The notes under the pieces are model-generated. The model searched no databases and was not told the origin of the DNA. It saw nothing but the letters and a program-made list of their open reading frames with translations. A stretch of 64,000 bases of DNA from positions 14,122,717 through 14,186,716 of the forward strand of contig OY727098.1 of assembly GCA_963402885.1 (NCBI GenBank). Reading direction: 5' to 3'. Made by a program: the position numbers and the translations under genes. Source of the stretch: Antedon bifida (Eukaryota > Echinodermata > Crinoidea > Comatulida > Antedonidae). Below are positions 23,014 through 35,500 of this stretch, piece by piece. How positions within the stretch are numbered: the stretch's first letter is position 1; every line of letters begins with the position of its first letter.

Positions 23014-26000
23014 ATGGTATGTCTAATAAATGTAAGTCGAGTTATTTCGACAGCTCTCCAAAAGCTATTTTACAGGTAAGTACTTTTAATTACACACTAT
23101 AGGCCTATACTATAAACTATAGAGTATATGCGTCAATTTAAATGGTTCACATTATTAATTTCAATTTAAAAGGAAGCTTAATGCTGTGTATGTTTCTTAA
23201 AAACAGAGAAATACCTCCATGAGTGAACGTAAGGTTCTTGTCAATGAGAGTATATATATATATCTTGAATACCATTATGTATATCGAAATAGGTCTTTCC
23301 CGTTGTCTATACAATCTTATTCTCAAATCTGATTATAGAATTGGATGGTTTACTGGTAGAAACCCGTATACTTGCATTGGTGTCTGTCTGTTAGTAACGT
23401 TCCTACTTGGATTTGGAATTACAGTCCTAAAGGAGGAGCATAGAGGAGACAAACTATGGGTGTCAAAAGACTCACCCAATCAAGCGTACTATAGACACAT
23501 ACAAGAGAATTACAAAGATCCATTTACTGAAGAATTAATCATAACCAGCCATGATATATTAACACCTGACTCGCTGAGTTCGGTAAGTCTACAACTAACC
23601 CTAAACTCAAAACTTAACTCATAGTAGAGACCTACCAGCATGATGGGACGCAGAGCGTACACACTCCTTCTACGATTGTAAATGGTTAACTTTAATTTGG
23701 TAAATACAGTAGTTTAGCGTAGGTAAGGCCTAATGTCAATTTTACGACATATAGATATATTTGTTTCTTCATATTTGTTTAATCCTACTTAGGCCGACAT
23801 ATATAAGTTAAGATCCGTCATAATTCAGAATATCCATCTAAGCTAGGAAAATGTTATAGAACAGCCTAATTTTAGTACGGGTTTGTTACTATTTGTTGGT
23901 GTGACTAAGCACAGCAAAGCGGAAGCTTTGAAGCAGAAAACGATATATAACATCATCTCAAATAAAGTATTCATGTTGAAACAGATGTTATGTCTATATC
24001 TAATACATAATGTAACTGTACGTCTTTTAAACTGAAACAGTTATGGTTAAATCAATTGATGCATGTACCATAGTCAAAATCTTAATATCATTTCCGTAAT
24101 TATGCGTTCTTTTATCAGATGTTATTAATTGATGAGACTGTAAAATCGGTGAATGTTGGCAAATCGTGGGATGAAATATGCTATCGGTACGTACACTCTA
24201 GACAATGATATGCGCGTACAGTAATAACTTTTTATATTTTTTTTTAAATAAGCAATTACGTCAATAAAAATAATTTGGTCGTATATGTCCCTTTAAGACA
24301 GTTCTTTCGCTACTGGCGATAATAAATATCTAATAAAAAAGAACGTTACTCTCACCTATTACACCTATTATTTTTTCACAAACATTTAACAATTCACATT
24401 TAAATTATCCATTGTAATACAAACAAGCACACTTTTTAATTCGGTATATTGAATGTATTCCACTTCTTTTGCTTTAATTGATCTTACCAACAACATTGTG
24501 GATGGTATTCATAATAAGTTGTTTTCGTCTGGCTTATTCATAGATCTGTCTAAGGCATTCGATACCATTGATCACACTATTTTACTTTCAAAACTCTTTA
24601 AACTATGGTATCCGTGGCATTACTCTTGACCTTTTTAAAGATTATCTGTCCAATTGACTTCAATGCACCTATATCATCATCATCATCATCATCAGCCGTT
24701 GTCAGTCCACTGCTGGACGAAAGCCTCAGCATGTTTCTGCCACAGTGCACGATCTCTAGCTGCTCCCTGCCACTGCACTGTACCCCAATACTTGTCTATT
24801 TCATCTCGCCATCTCACTCTTTGTCTTCCTCTATTTCTACTCCCATCCATCGGTCTCCATGATGTCATTAGCGAAGTCCATCTATTGTCTCTTCTCCTAC
24901 TGATATGTCCAGCCCACTTCCACTTACTTAATTTGATAGTTCTTATAATGTCTTGAACTTGTGTTTGTTTTCTCACCCATTCATTTGTTTTTCTGTCTTT
25001 ATATGTGATTCCGAGCATATTTCTTTCCATGTTGTGCTGTGCTGCTGCTATTTTCTTTTCCATTTTATTTGACAGTGCCCAGGTCGCAGCTCCATATGTC
25101 ATGGTTGGTAACACGCATTGATTAAAGACCTTTCTTTTTAGGCTTAACGGTATTTCCCCTCTCATGATGTTGCTCAGTTTACCATATTGGCACCAGCCCA
25201 ATCTGATTCTCCTCTTTATCTCCTGTTCTTGATTCTTTTCTCTCAGGCTAAATCTCTGCCCCAGATAGATATATTCATTTACTTCATCAATTTTATTGCC
25301 ATTAACAGTCACAGAACCATGAGGTACCATGGAATTTGCCATAACTTTTGTTTTCTTCATATTCATTTTCAATCCACAGCATTTGCTGGCATTTGCAAGG
25401 TCTTTAAGCATATCCTCCACTTCACTGATTTGCTCTCCCAGGACAACAATGTCATCTGCAAACCTCAAATGATTAAATTTTTCTCCATTGATATTCACTC
25501 CTTTATCCTCCCATTCCAGTGAGCGAAATATGCCTTCCAAACAAGCTGTAAACAGTTTAGGTGAAATTGTATCGCCTTGTCGGACGCCCTTCTTTATGTG
25601 GATTTTCTCGCTTGGTTTGTGCATCGTAACTGTGGTAGTGCAGTTGGTGTAGATGTCTTTGAGTAGGATAATGTACTTATAATGAATTCCCTGATCTTGC
25701 AGAGCTTTTAGAACTGACTGTGTCTCCACCGAATCAAATGCCTTTTCATAGTCTATGAAGGCCATACAAAGTGGTTTGTTGTATTCTTGGCATTTTTCTT
25801 TGAGCTGGTTCAGTGTATGAATATGATCCATGGTAGAAAAACCACTCCTAAACCCTGCTTGTTCTCTGGGTTGGTGGCTATCAAGTGAATTTTCCATTCG
25901 ATTTGTCAGGATTCTTGTAAACAACTTGTATATGTTTGAAAGAAGACTAATAGGTCTGTAGTTTTTTAGATCCCTCTTGTCCCCTTTCTTAAAAAGGATG

Positions 26001-29000
26001 ATCATGTTAGATTCTTTCCACTTCTCTGGCACTTTCCCCTGATGTAAGCAAGCTGTGTATAGCTTCGCCAGCTCCTTAGCAATGACGTCCTCCCCCTCTT
26101 TGATTGTGTCAATTAAAATGTTATCTGGTCCTGGTGCTTTCCCTCGTTTCATGTTTTTGACTGCATGCTGCACCTCCCAATATGTGATGTCTGGAATTTC
26201 TTCCGAGTATATGGATACTTGAAGGTCCACTGACTGGCTGCTTTGATAGAGTTCTTCATAAAATTCTTCAATCCTCATCAAAATCATGTCTTGATCTGTA
26301 ATTTCTGTCCCTTTTTTATCAATTAATGATGTTATTTTTTGCTTTCCACTTGCAAGTTTCTGCTTTGTTTTCTTCAAACTTCTATTGCTTTCTATTGTCT
26401 CTTGAATTTTAAGGGTGTTGTATTTTCTTATGTCTTGTCGGAGTTTCTTTCGTATTGTCTTGCATGTTTCTGCATATCAACAATGTTTTTTCCGATTTCA
26501 AACCTATTGTTTGTGGTGTTCCTCAAGGGTCTCTATTAGGCCCTCTTCTTTTTTTATTGTATATCAACGATTTACCAAATGCATTTGACATCCTTTTTTG
26601 CCTCTTAATTATTTATATTTAAAATGTTATTTTGTTTACTTTGAAGGACAAGAAATTAATGTTATTATGAATGAAAATGAATGTAGTTTATAAGATTAAC
26701 GTTTTTGTTAACGTATTTAATATGTTAACTTGCCAAGGAAGATAATTTTCGAAAATGTCGTATTCTTTATCTCATGTCTATCTACTTCGAAAAGAAATGT
26801 TTAGAAAAACACTAAATATTCTTACAAATGGAATTTTTTTTATTTGTTAGGGTTGGAGAGTTTTGTTACGGTTCAAGTATTTTAGAAGTTTGGGGGTTTA
26901 ATAAAAGAATTATCAATAACCTAACACGAGAAGATATCCTAGATAAAATAAATGCCTTACACGTTTTCAGGTAGGTTGTTTGTGTGCGTGTGTCATGTGT
27001 AAATCTTGCTTGGTCAATATTGTCAGCAAAATTATGAACATCAGCATCAATGTGTTTTACCAACGAGTTATCATCATTTATGGCCTACTGGCATCACCAT
27101 CAAAGCGTGTTTGTTTTGCACTGTGTCGATCGATCATCACTAATGTATTCATTTATTTTATTTATTTATTTTAATTTTATTTACTAGTTTGTGTAAACAT
27201 TCGAGCTGAACCAATCGGCCAGCTGATCCAAAGGCTTTCTTTAAAATGTTAAAATATAAACACCACTAAACTAAATTAAACTCTTTACAATACAAAAAAG
27301 AAAAAAAACAATGTAGGCCTAATGTGCATATCTTCATAAATTTTTTTTGTCCTCTTTCAAGTCCATTAACCTCTCGTAAAGTAGATGTATTGGCGTTGCT
27401 TGGCGGCGTTCAACGCGGGAAGTACGGTGATATTATTGCAGCAGAAGCCGCCGTAGTAACCTATGGACTACGTAAAAGTGACGTAGACAAGACTGATACA
27501 TATGTAAGCATACATCGTACACATCGTTCGTTATGAAAAAATATGTAAATACATTATGATTAATATTGATTGATTTAAGTTTAGTTAGTCCATGAGTTAT
27601 AATACAATTCATTTCATTGCTTTACTATATTTCCCAGGTTGGTGATGACGTAACAAAATGGGAAACCGAATTCATAGATTATATTAGCAAACGTAACTAT
27701 GGAAACCTAAATGTCACTTTGTTTGCTTCCACAAGGTGTGTATCATTTAATAGTAGGTCTATGGTTATAAAGATATTTGTTGATGAATAATATTGTTATT
27801 AAACACTATTTTCCTGATGAGAATGACGATGTCATGTCGACTAAAGTTCTGTCTACGCTATCAAACTAGTTTGACAAAAAGTGTGATATGCCCAAATAAA
27901 TGACGCCATTGTGTCCAATATGGGCATATCACATTTTGTTTTCACATGAAGTTTGATAGTGTAGACAAATCTTAATACGATATTGGCGACAATGATAATA
28001 ATAACTAAGGGTATGATATTAATGACGAATCCATATCATTATTGGTTTTTTTTTTAGCCTTGATAGAGAATCATCTGACGCCATAAAAAACGACATATTT
28101 TTATTTGCAATAGGCTATTGTTTGTTGTTCGTTTACATCATGACGATGCTGGGACAATTCAGTCTTATTGAACACAAGGTATTGCAGTATTCTCATATCC
28201 CTCTGAGAAATAAGTATATTTCCATGCGAAACGGGCCGTTATCCACCTAGGGATGCTAAGCCAGTTTTTTATTATTTCTAAAGGAAACTAGATATTGACA
28301 ATTAATAAATCCCATGGCACGAAGCAATAGAACACAGAGCACGCCCCTTACATTGTTTTACACTCTACCTCATACCAACATGTAGGCATATTTACCACAA
28401 AATTACATTACAACCCCACCCCAGGGAATCGCTTGCAAATAGAACATCAACTACATAGCTTTGGCTTTATTCCTGGCCCAGATCAACACTGTATACCACA
28501 ACAATATGGTTATACATTTCAATACAGTAAACACTATTTGCTTTTTCAGATCTACGTATCTTTGTGTGGTATATTTACAGTAGTCATGGCGTGTACGGTA
28601 GCAATTGGATTATGTTCCATTCTAAGAATTATGTATTCTGCAACGAATTCCATTTTACCATTTCTTCTACTTGGTGAGCAATTCAATCTTTATCGAAATT
28701 GTATTATTTAAGATTTCTATGTAAGTTAAATAGTAAAATACAATAATTATATTACAAGAAATGGAGTTAAAATCGTATAAAATCTATCAATACTTAATAA
28801 ATGAACCACTTCTTTCATTTGTTTAAAAAACGTTAGTCAAGCTAGACCTATAAAAGCAGTGCCAATGTAGGCTGTATGATCGGTGCAGAGTGAGATTGCA
28901 TTATGTATTTTGCTAATCCAACCAATTCTCTCAGTTCTTAAAAAAATAATGTGTTGATATACTGTACAATTTTAATGTTTGTACTAATTACGTAAAAAAA

Positions 29001-32000
29001 TCAAAACTAATTGCAAAGTAGGAAATTATGGGACTTCATTTTCATGATAGATTCGTTATCATGGCCTAATTCTAAATAACTTCAATATAGTTCTTATAAT
29101 CTATAATAATATAAGACTAGACCTAAATATTTTCACATTTTGCAGTTTCTAGAAAGATCTACATTATTCAGGGGATAAGAAACTGCCTTTCAGACTGATT
29201 TCACTTAAAGGATATAGGTCAATTCGATTTTAAGAAAACTAAAAGATAAAATAAATTAATACAGTTAGTGAAATTCTTTATTATCTTTATTGTATTGAAG
29301 AAGGTCAAGTTATTTGTGAAAGACCTGAAAGATTTGTGGCATTATTTCCAATTCCAATGGCATATCTACAAAATTGTGTGTGGACCTTTTCAACACTCTT
29401 TAAACTATGAAATCCCCATATTTCTGAGCCATGGGTGAGTATTGATGTTATTTTCAAATCAAATATATGGTTCCATTCATTAGCAGGTACGTATCTAAAT
29501 TTTCGTTTGATGCTGGACTTCATTGCAAATAATGCATTTTTTGCTAGACAACAGTCACAACAGTATCTATTGTATTATTCCACTTTCCATTTGCACTAAA
29601 TACAACCCCAAGATACTTATACGAATCAACAATTTCAACCGAGTTTCCTTTTCCCTTTCGATACTTCTTAGTCTCCTGTTAGTACAAGATCGTCTGCAAA
29701 TAATAAGTGATTCATTTCACTCTAATCTGTATTTTATCAGATTGTTTTGTAGAATTTAAATTAACACTTAAGTCTTGTTGAAAGATATTAAATATTAGAG
29801 ATGATAATGGTGACCCCACTTTCATTTTTTAGGGTATCCGATCATTTATTTTCAATTTTAACAGAAGACTTTAGCTTTGAATAGAGTGAATTAATTACAA
29901 TTAAAATTTCACCTTGCAGACCTAGTTTCTTTAATTTTTAAGTAAGGTAATTGTGGTTTATTGAATCAAAGGCACATTTTAAGTCCACAAAAGTAACAGA
30001 AATTCTGCCCCGTTTTTTACTAAGATATTTGGATACAATTGTGTTCAAGATAAATATATTGTCGAGGGTTCGACATCCTTTCCTAAACCCGGCTTGCTCC
30101 AGATTCAAAATGTTACATTCATCTGTCCAGTCAGAGATATCCCTCTATAGTTTTGAGGTTCAGAACTATTCCCTTTTTTGTGTATTGGTATAATTACATT
30201 GGCCAACGACGTTGAGGGAAATTCCCACTGACAAATATTAAATTAAACTATGGAACATTTAATATTTCGCTCGTGATACCATCAATACCCGGTGGCTTTA
30301 CCCTTGTTTGTTCTTTAAATGCACTTATGACTTCATCTAATTTAATTTCTGTTATTTTCAATATTTGATTGATACAATATAAATTACTCAATTGTCGATG
30401 CCATTCCATTAATGAGATTTGATGGATTGTTTTTTTCTTCACGGAGGTTTAGCCAGAATCTTTTATTATCGTTAACTTTGAGGAGTTTTATTATATTTTT
30501 CCTTTTTGTTTTGTAGTAGTCTATTTTTTCTGTTTTAATATTTGTTTGTTTTTAGTATTTATGTATATTTTTAACAATTCCTTTGTTCGAAAATGTCTAA
30601 ACTGTGATAATTTTCTTTTATGTTATGTTATGTTACGTTATAAAATACATTTATACAAACGTTTTGGAATAATATTGTAAAATCTCAAAATATTGACCCT
30701 TTTACAATATCAACATAACATTCTTTTTGTCTCTCTCTCTCTCTCTCTGCCTCTTGTGGGGATTTCGCCTACCTTATTTCTTGTATAAAAATGCATATTT
30801 AATTTTATATAAAAAATGTATATTGTATCGTTATATTTATATTCTTCATATGCAACGTGTTCACTAATATATTTCTCTACTCAACTATATTCATACAGGT
30901 GTATAACTTTTATTATACATACATTATGACAATACAATAATAACTAGATTTAATTCGTCACTATGACGAATTATAGGTTATATGCATTGATTAAAATAAA
31001 GATAATTGATTTGTAAAAGATATATTGATTGATTGATTTTCTCAGAATCTTTAATTATTTATAATATATGCTAGGATCTTACTAACGCAAATACAATAGC
31101 CGGTATCGCAATCCGATCAAAGATCCCTCTGCGTATAATGTCATAAACCACATTTGTTACATAATAATAAAGACATAAGTTTTTTAATCTGTTATAATAC
31201 TGTACGTTTTAAATTGTTTGCAATATTGTTGTTTTAATCTACCAAGCAAAGTGAATTTCCATTTTTATGGACAAATAAAATTTCTTGAATCTTGAATCTT
31301 GACATAAGTTTCTTTTTATCTAGATTTCATTATAAATCATGTGTATAATCTATACACTAAGAAATAAAATTGAACAAACAATACAAATAATAAAAAAAAA
31401 TCTTATTTCGTTTCGTTACCCAAAGTGAGGCTCGATCTCGGTACCTTGAATGCTATAGACACGAGCACAGACCACCGAGCCATACGCAACTTACTAAAAC
31501 ATGTAGAATGATTCCTCCGTGTATTTACTATTCAGTAGCCACTTTGGTGCAGATAGATTATTACATACCGCAATGAATTATAATTTATTACTATGATGAC
31601 ATCTTTAAAAATTAAAAAAAATGATGCACTGTCAAACTATATACTTTTAACTTTAATATATGAAATTCTTAAGAAAGAAAGTTAATGTTAAGTTTGTTAT
31701 TTCGGCCTAAGAAAATGTCAAAATTTGTTTGATTGTCGAAATTAATTTTTTTTAATTCAATATGCAATTAATGATGACTTAATCAACTTTTGTTCTCTTA
31801 ATTTGATAATAAATCATACATATGATACATACACTTCAAGAAAATGAAATAAAAAATAGGTGTTCCCCAGCATTCTGACGATATATATTAATTTTAAAAT
31901 TTAGCATATTTTCACTATTTTGTTAACTTATACGTGCGTAGCCTGTCACTTTTGACGTGCTTGTATAACGCAATTTCGAGTTGAAAAGTGAATCAAATAT

Positions 32001-32479
32001 GATGATATTATTAAAGAAAGATTGTAAAACAGAAATCGGGCAAAAAGAGTGCGCATTAACGTTTAACGCGCAGTGCGCGTGCAAAATTCTGCGCACTCGT
32101 GGCAATTTTTTAAACGCTTAAAATTGCCTGAAACGTACTCTAATTTCATCGAAAATAAATTTTGACAATTTTAAAACTTTTAAGCGCGCGTACGCATGCG
32201 TTATATGCGCTACGCACGTAATTATATTGCCATATGATGAAATATGACCTGAAATTTATGAGTACCAAATTTTGTTTAAAAGTGATTCATGCTTGTGAAG
32301 ATATGATTACAAACGTGATTTCATTAAATCGCGCGTAGACCGCGTAATTTATGATTGCGCACCGTGAAAACATGACCACATCGATTCCTGGCCATAAGGA
32401 ATATACTCTGAAAAATTGACTTAGCTAGATGAAACTGATGCCAAGATAATTCACGGACAAAATAGTGCTAAGGAAAGAA

Positions 32480-32510
<31 letters not shown>

Positions 32511-35500
32511 AGATCCTGACAGAATCAAGAGGTTATATGCATATCATGCATATAACCTAATAAAATAGTATTACAGTATTTATATTCTTATAAATCATTA
32601 TAATTACATAGGGCCTATTTAAACGCATTTCTCACCTAGACAAAAACTCTTTTTATAGTCTTAAAGATTTGTTTATTTTTACCCGAAGGATATAGGCCTA
32701 AACTAGGCCATGTCAAAAAGTTTCAAACTCGCAAACAAAACAAAATACAATACTGGTAGTTGTGAATACTGAGTCTTGAAATTTACATTCTATTAGAAGT
32801 AAATAGGCCTATTTTAAGTCCTAATCTATGGTATAAAAACTCCTAATCTTTCATTCGTGCGTGTATAATCTTTGGTTTAGGTGTGGGTGTCGACGATATG
32901 TTTGTAATTGTACAGTCTTGGGAAAATCTAAGTTTAGAAGAAAGGACCAGACCAGTGCATGAAAAATCCGCCATTGCTATGCAAAATGCTGTAAGTTAGC
33001 AGTAACAATAACATTCAATTTCAAGGCATCAACAGTTAGAAATTTCGTCACACAAATCTGTTTGTAGGTCTATTAATGTAGACGTATTTGATTATCATCA
33101 AAATACACTAATCGTATTTCATTAAAATGTTTTTCAATGTTTAAACCCATTACAGGGTGTCTCAATCACCGTAACATCGGTAACCGACATGATCGTGTTT
33201 GCAGTTGGAGCGACCACCATTTTCCCAGGATTACGTTCGTTCTGCCTCTACTGCGGTGTAGGCATCTTCTTCTTGTTCATCTTTAGTATACTGTTTTTCT
33301 CGTCCGTACTAGTTTTAGATGAGCGACGCGTTGATAGTAGACATGACGCATGTATTTGCTGCTATCGTCACAGTGATGACTATGAACCGCCGAAATGTGC
33401 TAAACGCCAACTTCTCCAAGAGTTTTTCGGGAAAATATACGCACCTGTACTTATGAAGTTACCCGTTAAGGTGGGTATCTTCAATATGTTATGAACAATA
33501 TAGAACGGATAAGAGTTGCACTATATCTATATATAAATTATGGTTAATTCTGACATAGGCGAGCACAATGGAAACACTTCGGTACTAATCTCCGCCTTGG
33601 ATACCTACCTTATCTATCTCAGATGTATCGCGAAACGTAGATTTGATAACATTAGTTTTCAGTACTACGCTATTGTTCCATATTTCTATCTTAGAAAGAT
33701 ATTATAAAGGGTTTTATAAGAAATGTTCTGATTTCAATTTTAACTCTACGCGCGGTAAGTAATTTCCGGGTTCACGGTAAGGTGTGTCACCTTGCAAGTT
33801 CCCTGCATGGTTGGTTTCAACCAGGGAGTTGTAACCTGTTTCAACTAAGTTGGCCGTTTGGAGTTTTGTTTATTTTTGGACCGCGCGTGTGAAGGTATAG
33901 TACTGTAGTACATAAAGATCAACTTAAATATATTCATAAAATATATGAGTAAATTGTGGAAAATAATTATATAAAATTACATCGAGAGAATTGATGATAA
34001 GAGCTTTTGTTTGAAATCGAATGAACCCTGATAGCCGAATTGTTGAGTAAGCTGCCAGGACTTTATGTAAACTATGCGCTATCTGTGTCCCGTCAGAGCT
34101 CTGGGATACGTCTGTCCATGTTGCAAGCCGTCTAAAACGTCTTCCTTCTTAGGCCAAAACGGCTCACTGTGTCGCGGAATAATGTATTAATTATACCAAT
34201 TAGGATGGTATTTATTTGAATAAACGCCCGGAACACCTCCCCAATAAAAAATCAATTAAAATAATTATCGCCACTCCCGCCTCCCTTCCTCCCATCCAAA
34301 TACCATCTAATTAACGCCCATCCACATTTATACACACAATATTGTATTATATTTATAACACAATTATACTATTTCTGAGTAGATTTAGTCGGACTGTTAT
34401 CTAGGCCTACAATTTACCAAGCATTTGTTATTCTTTTTTACCACTTTTCATATCTACAATAAACACTATACGTAAAACGCTATTAATCATCTAAGACACT
34501 GTGAAACAGGTTAGTGAGTAAGTTTAGTATTACGAATATCAAAAGCATTTAAATAATGGTAACCGATCCGATCGAAATCGTCCAGGCCAGAATGTCCCTC
34601 TAAAACTTTTTACCCGAGTCATTATCATTCCGAGAACCATCGTCTACACTTCCTGGGGAGGGAGCGAGCGAAGCGAGCTCACCCTCTAGTTATATTAATA
34701 AATATTAATTGTATGCATTATAGCAAATAATATTCTTTGACACTAGTCACTAGCAATGTAATGTTACTATTCTTCTTTTGTTAGGTATTTGTTGTTGTAA
34801 TAACTGTTATCATGTTTATATTTGGGACATTTGGAACATTAAATATTGAGCAACATTTCGATTTTGCTTTATTTGTTGCGCCAGATAGTTACGTCAATGA
34901 ATTCTTTGATTTGAGGCAAAAGGTTAGTCAACTTTGAATTTATGCCAACACATTGTCCAGATGTTTCCCATTGAGAAAAACAATACAAAATATGTTGACT
35001 TATAAATTAAAAAAGAAACTATGATACATTTTGTATACGGCTTTACCACGTTGAAACGCCGGTTCTCGTCAGATCACCGAAGTTAAGCAACGTTGGGCCT
35101 GGTTAGAGCTTGAATGTGAGACCATCTGGGAATATCGGGTCCCGTTAGGCATTTGAAATCAGCACTGCTGACTCTTATGGCAGCCCTTGCATCTAGTATC
35201 TGCCTCAGATGTATTGGCTTATGCCTTTCCTCTGGTCAAGGTGTGCACTGGACGAGAGAAGCCCTTGATCAATGTTAGGACCAATCAAGGTGCTTGAAAC
35301 AGTCCTGGATTTGTTTGTATCAAACCTGTTAGTGGCGGTAATTATCGCTGTTGGTTTCGATTGAATAAAATAAAAAATCATAAAAAAAGATATTGTTATT
35401 AAGAATATTATAGGCTGCGAGTGTGCTATTCAATTATTAAGCCATCCCCAATCTCTGAATCCGACATCTGGGAACAGTATCAATTATGAATATAATGCCC

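Noticed and set aside
23001-23075. ATG at 23001 as the start of PTCHD copy C
   Set aside because: That frame ends in phase 0 at the donor and joins exon 2 out of frame; the ATG at 23014 joins correctly in phase 2.
35035-35155. Functional 5S rRNA gene
   Set aside because: Box C and several stem positions are changed, there is no T-run terminator at the end, and a SINE body and A-rich tail follow.
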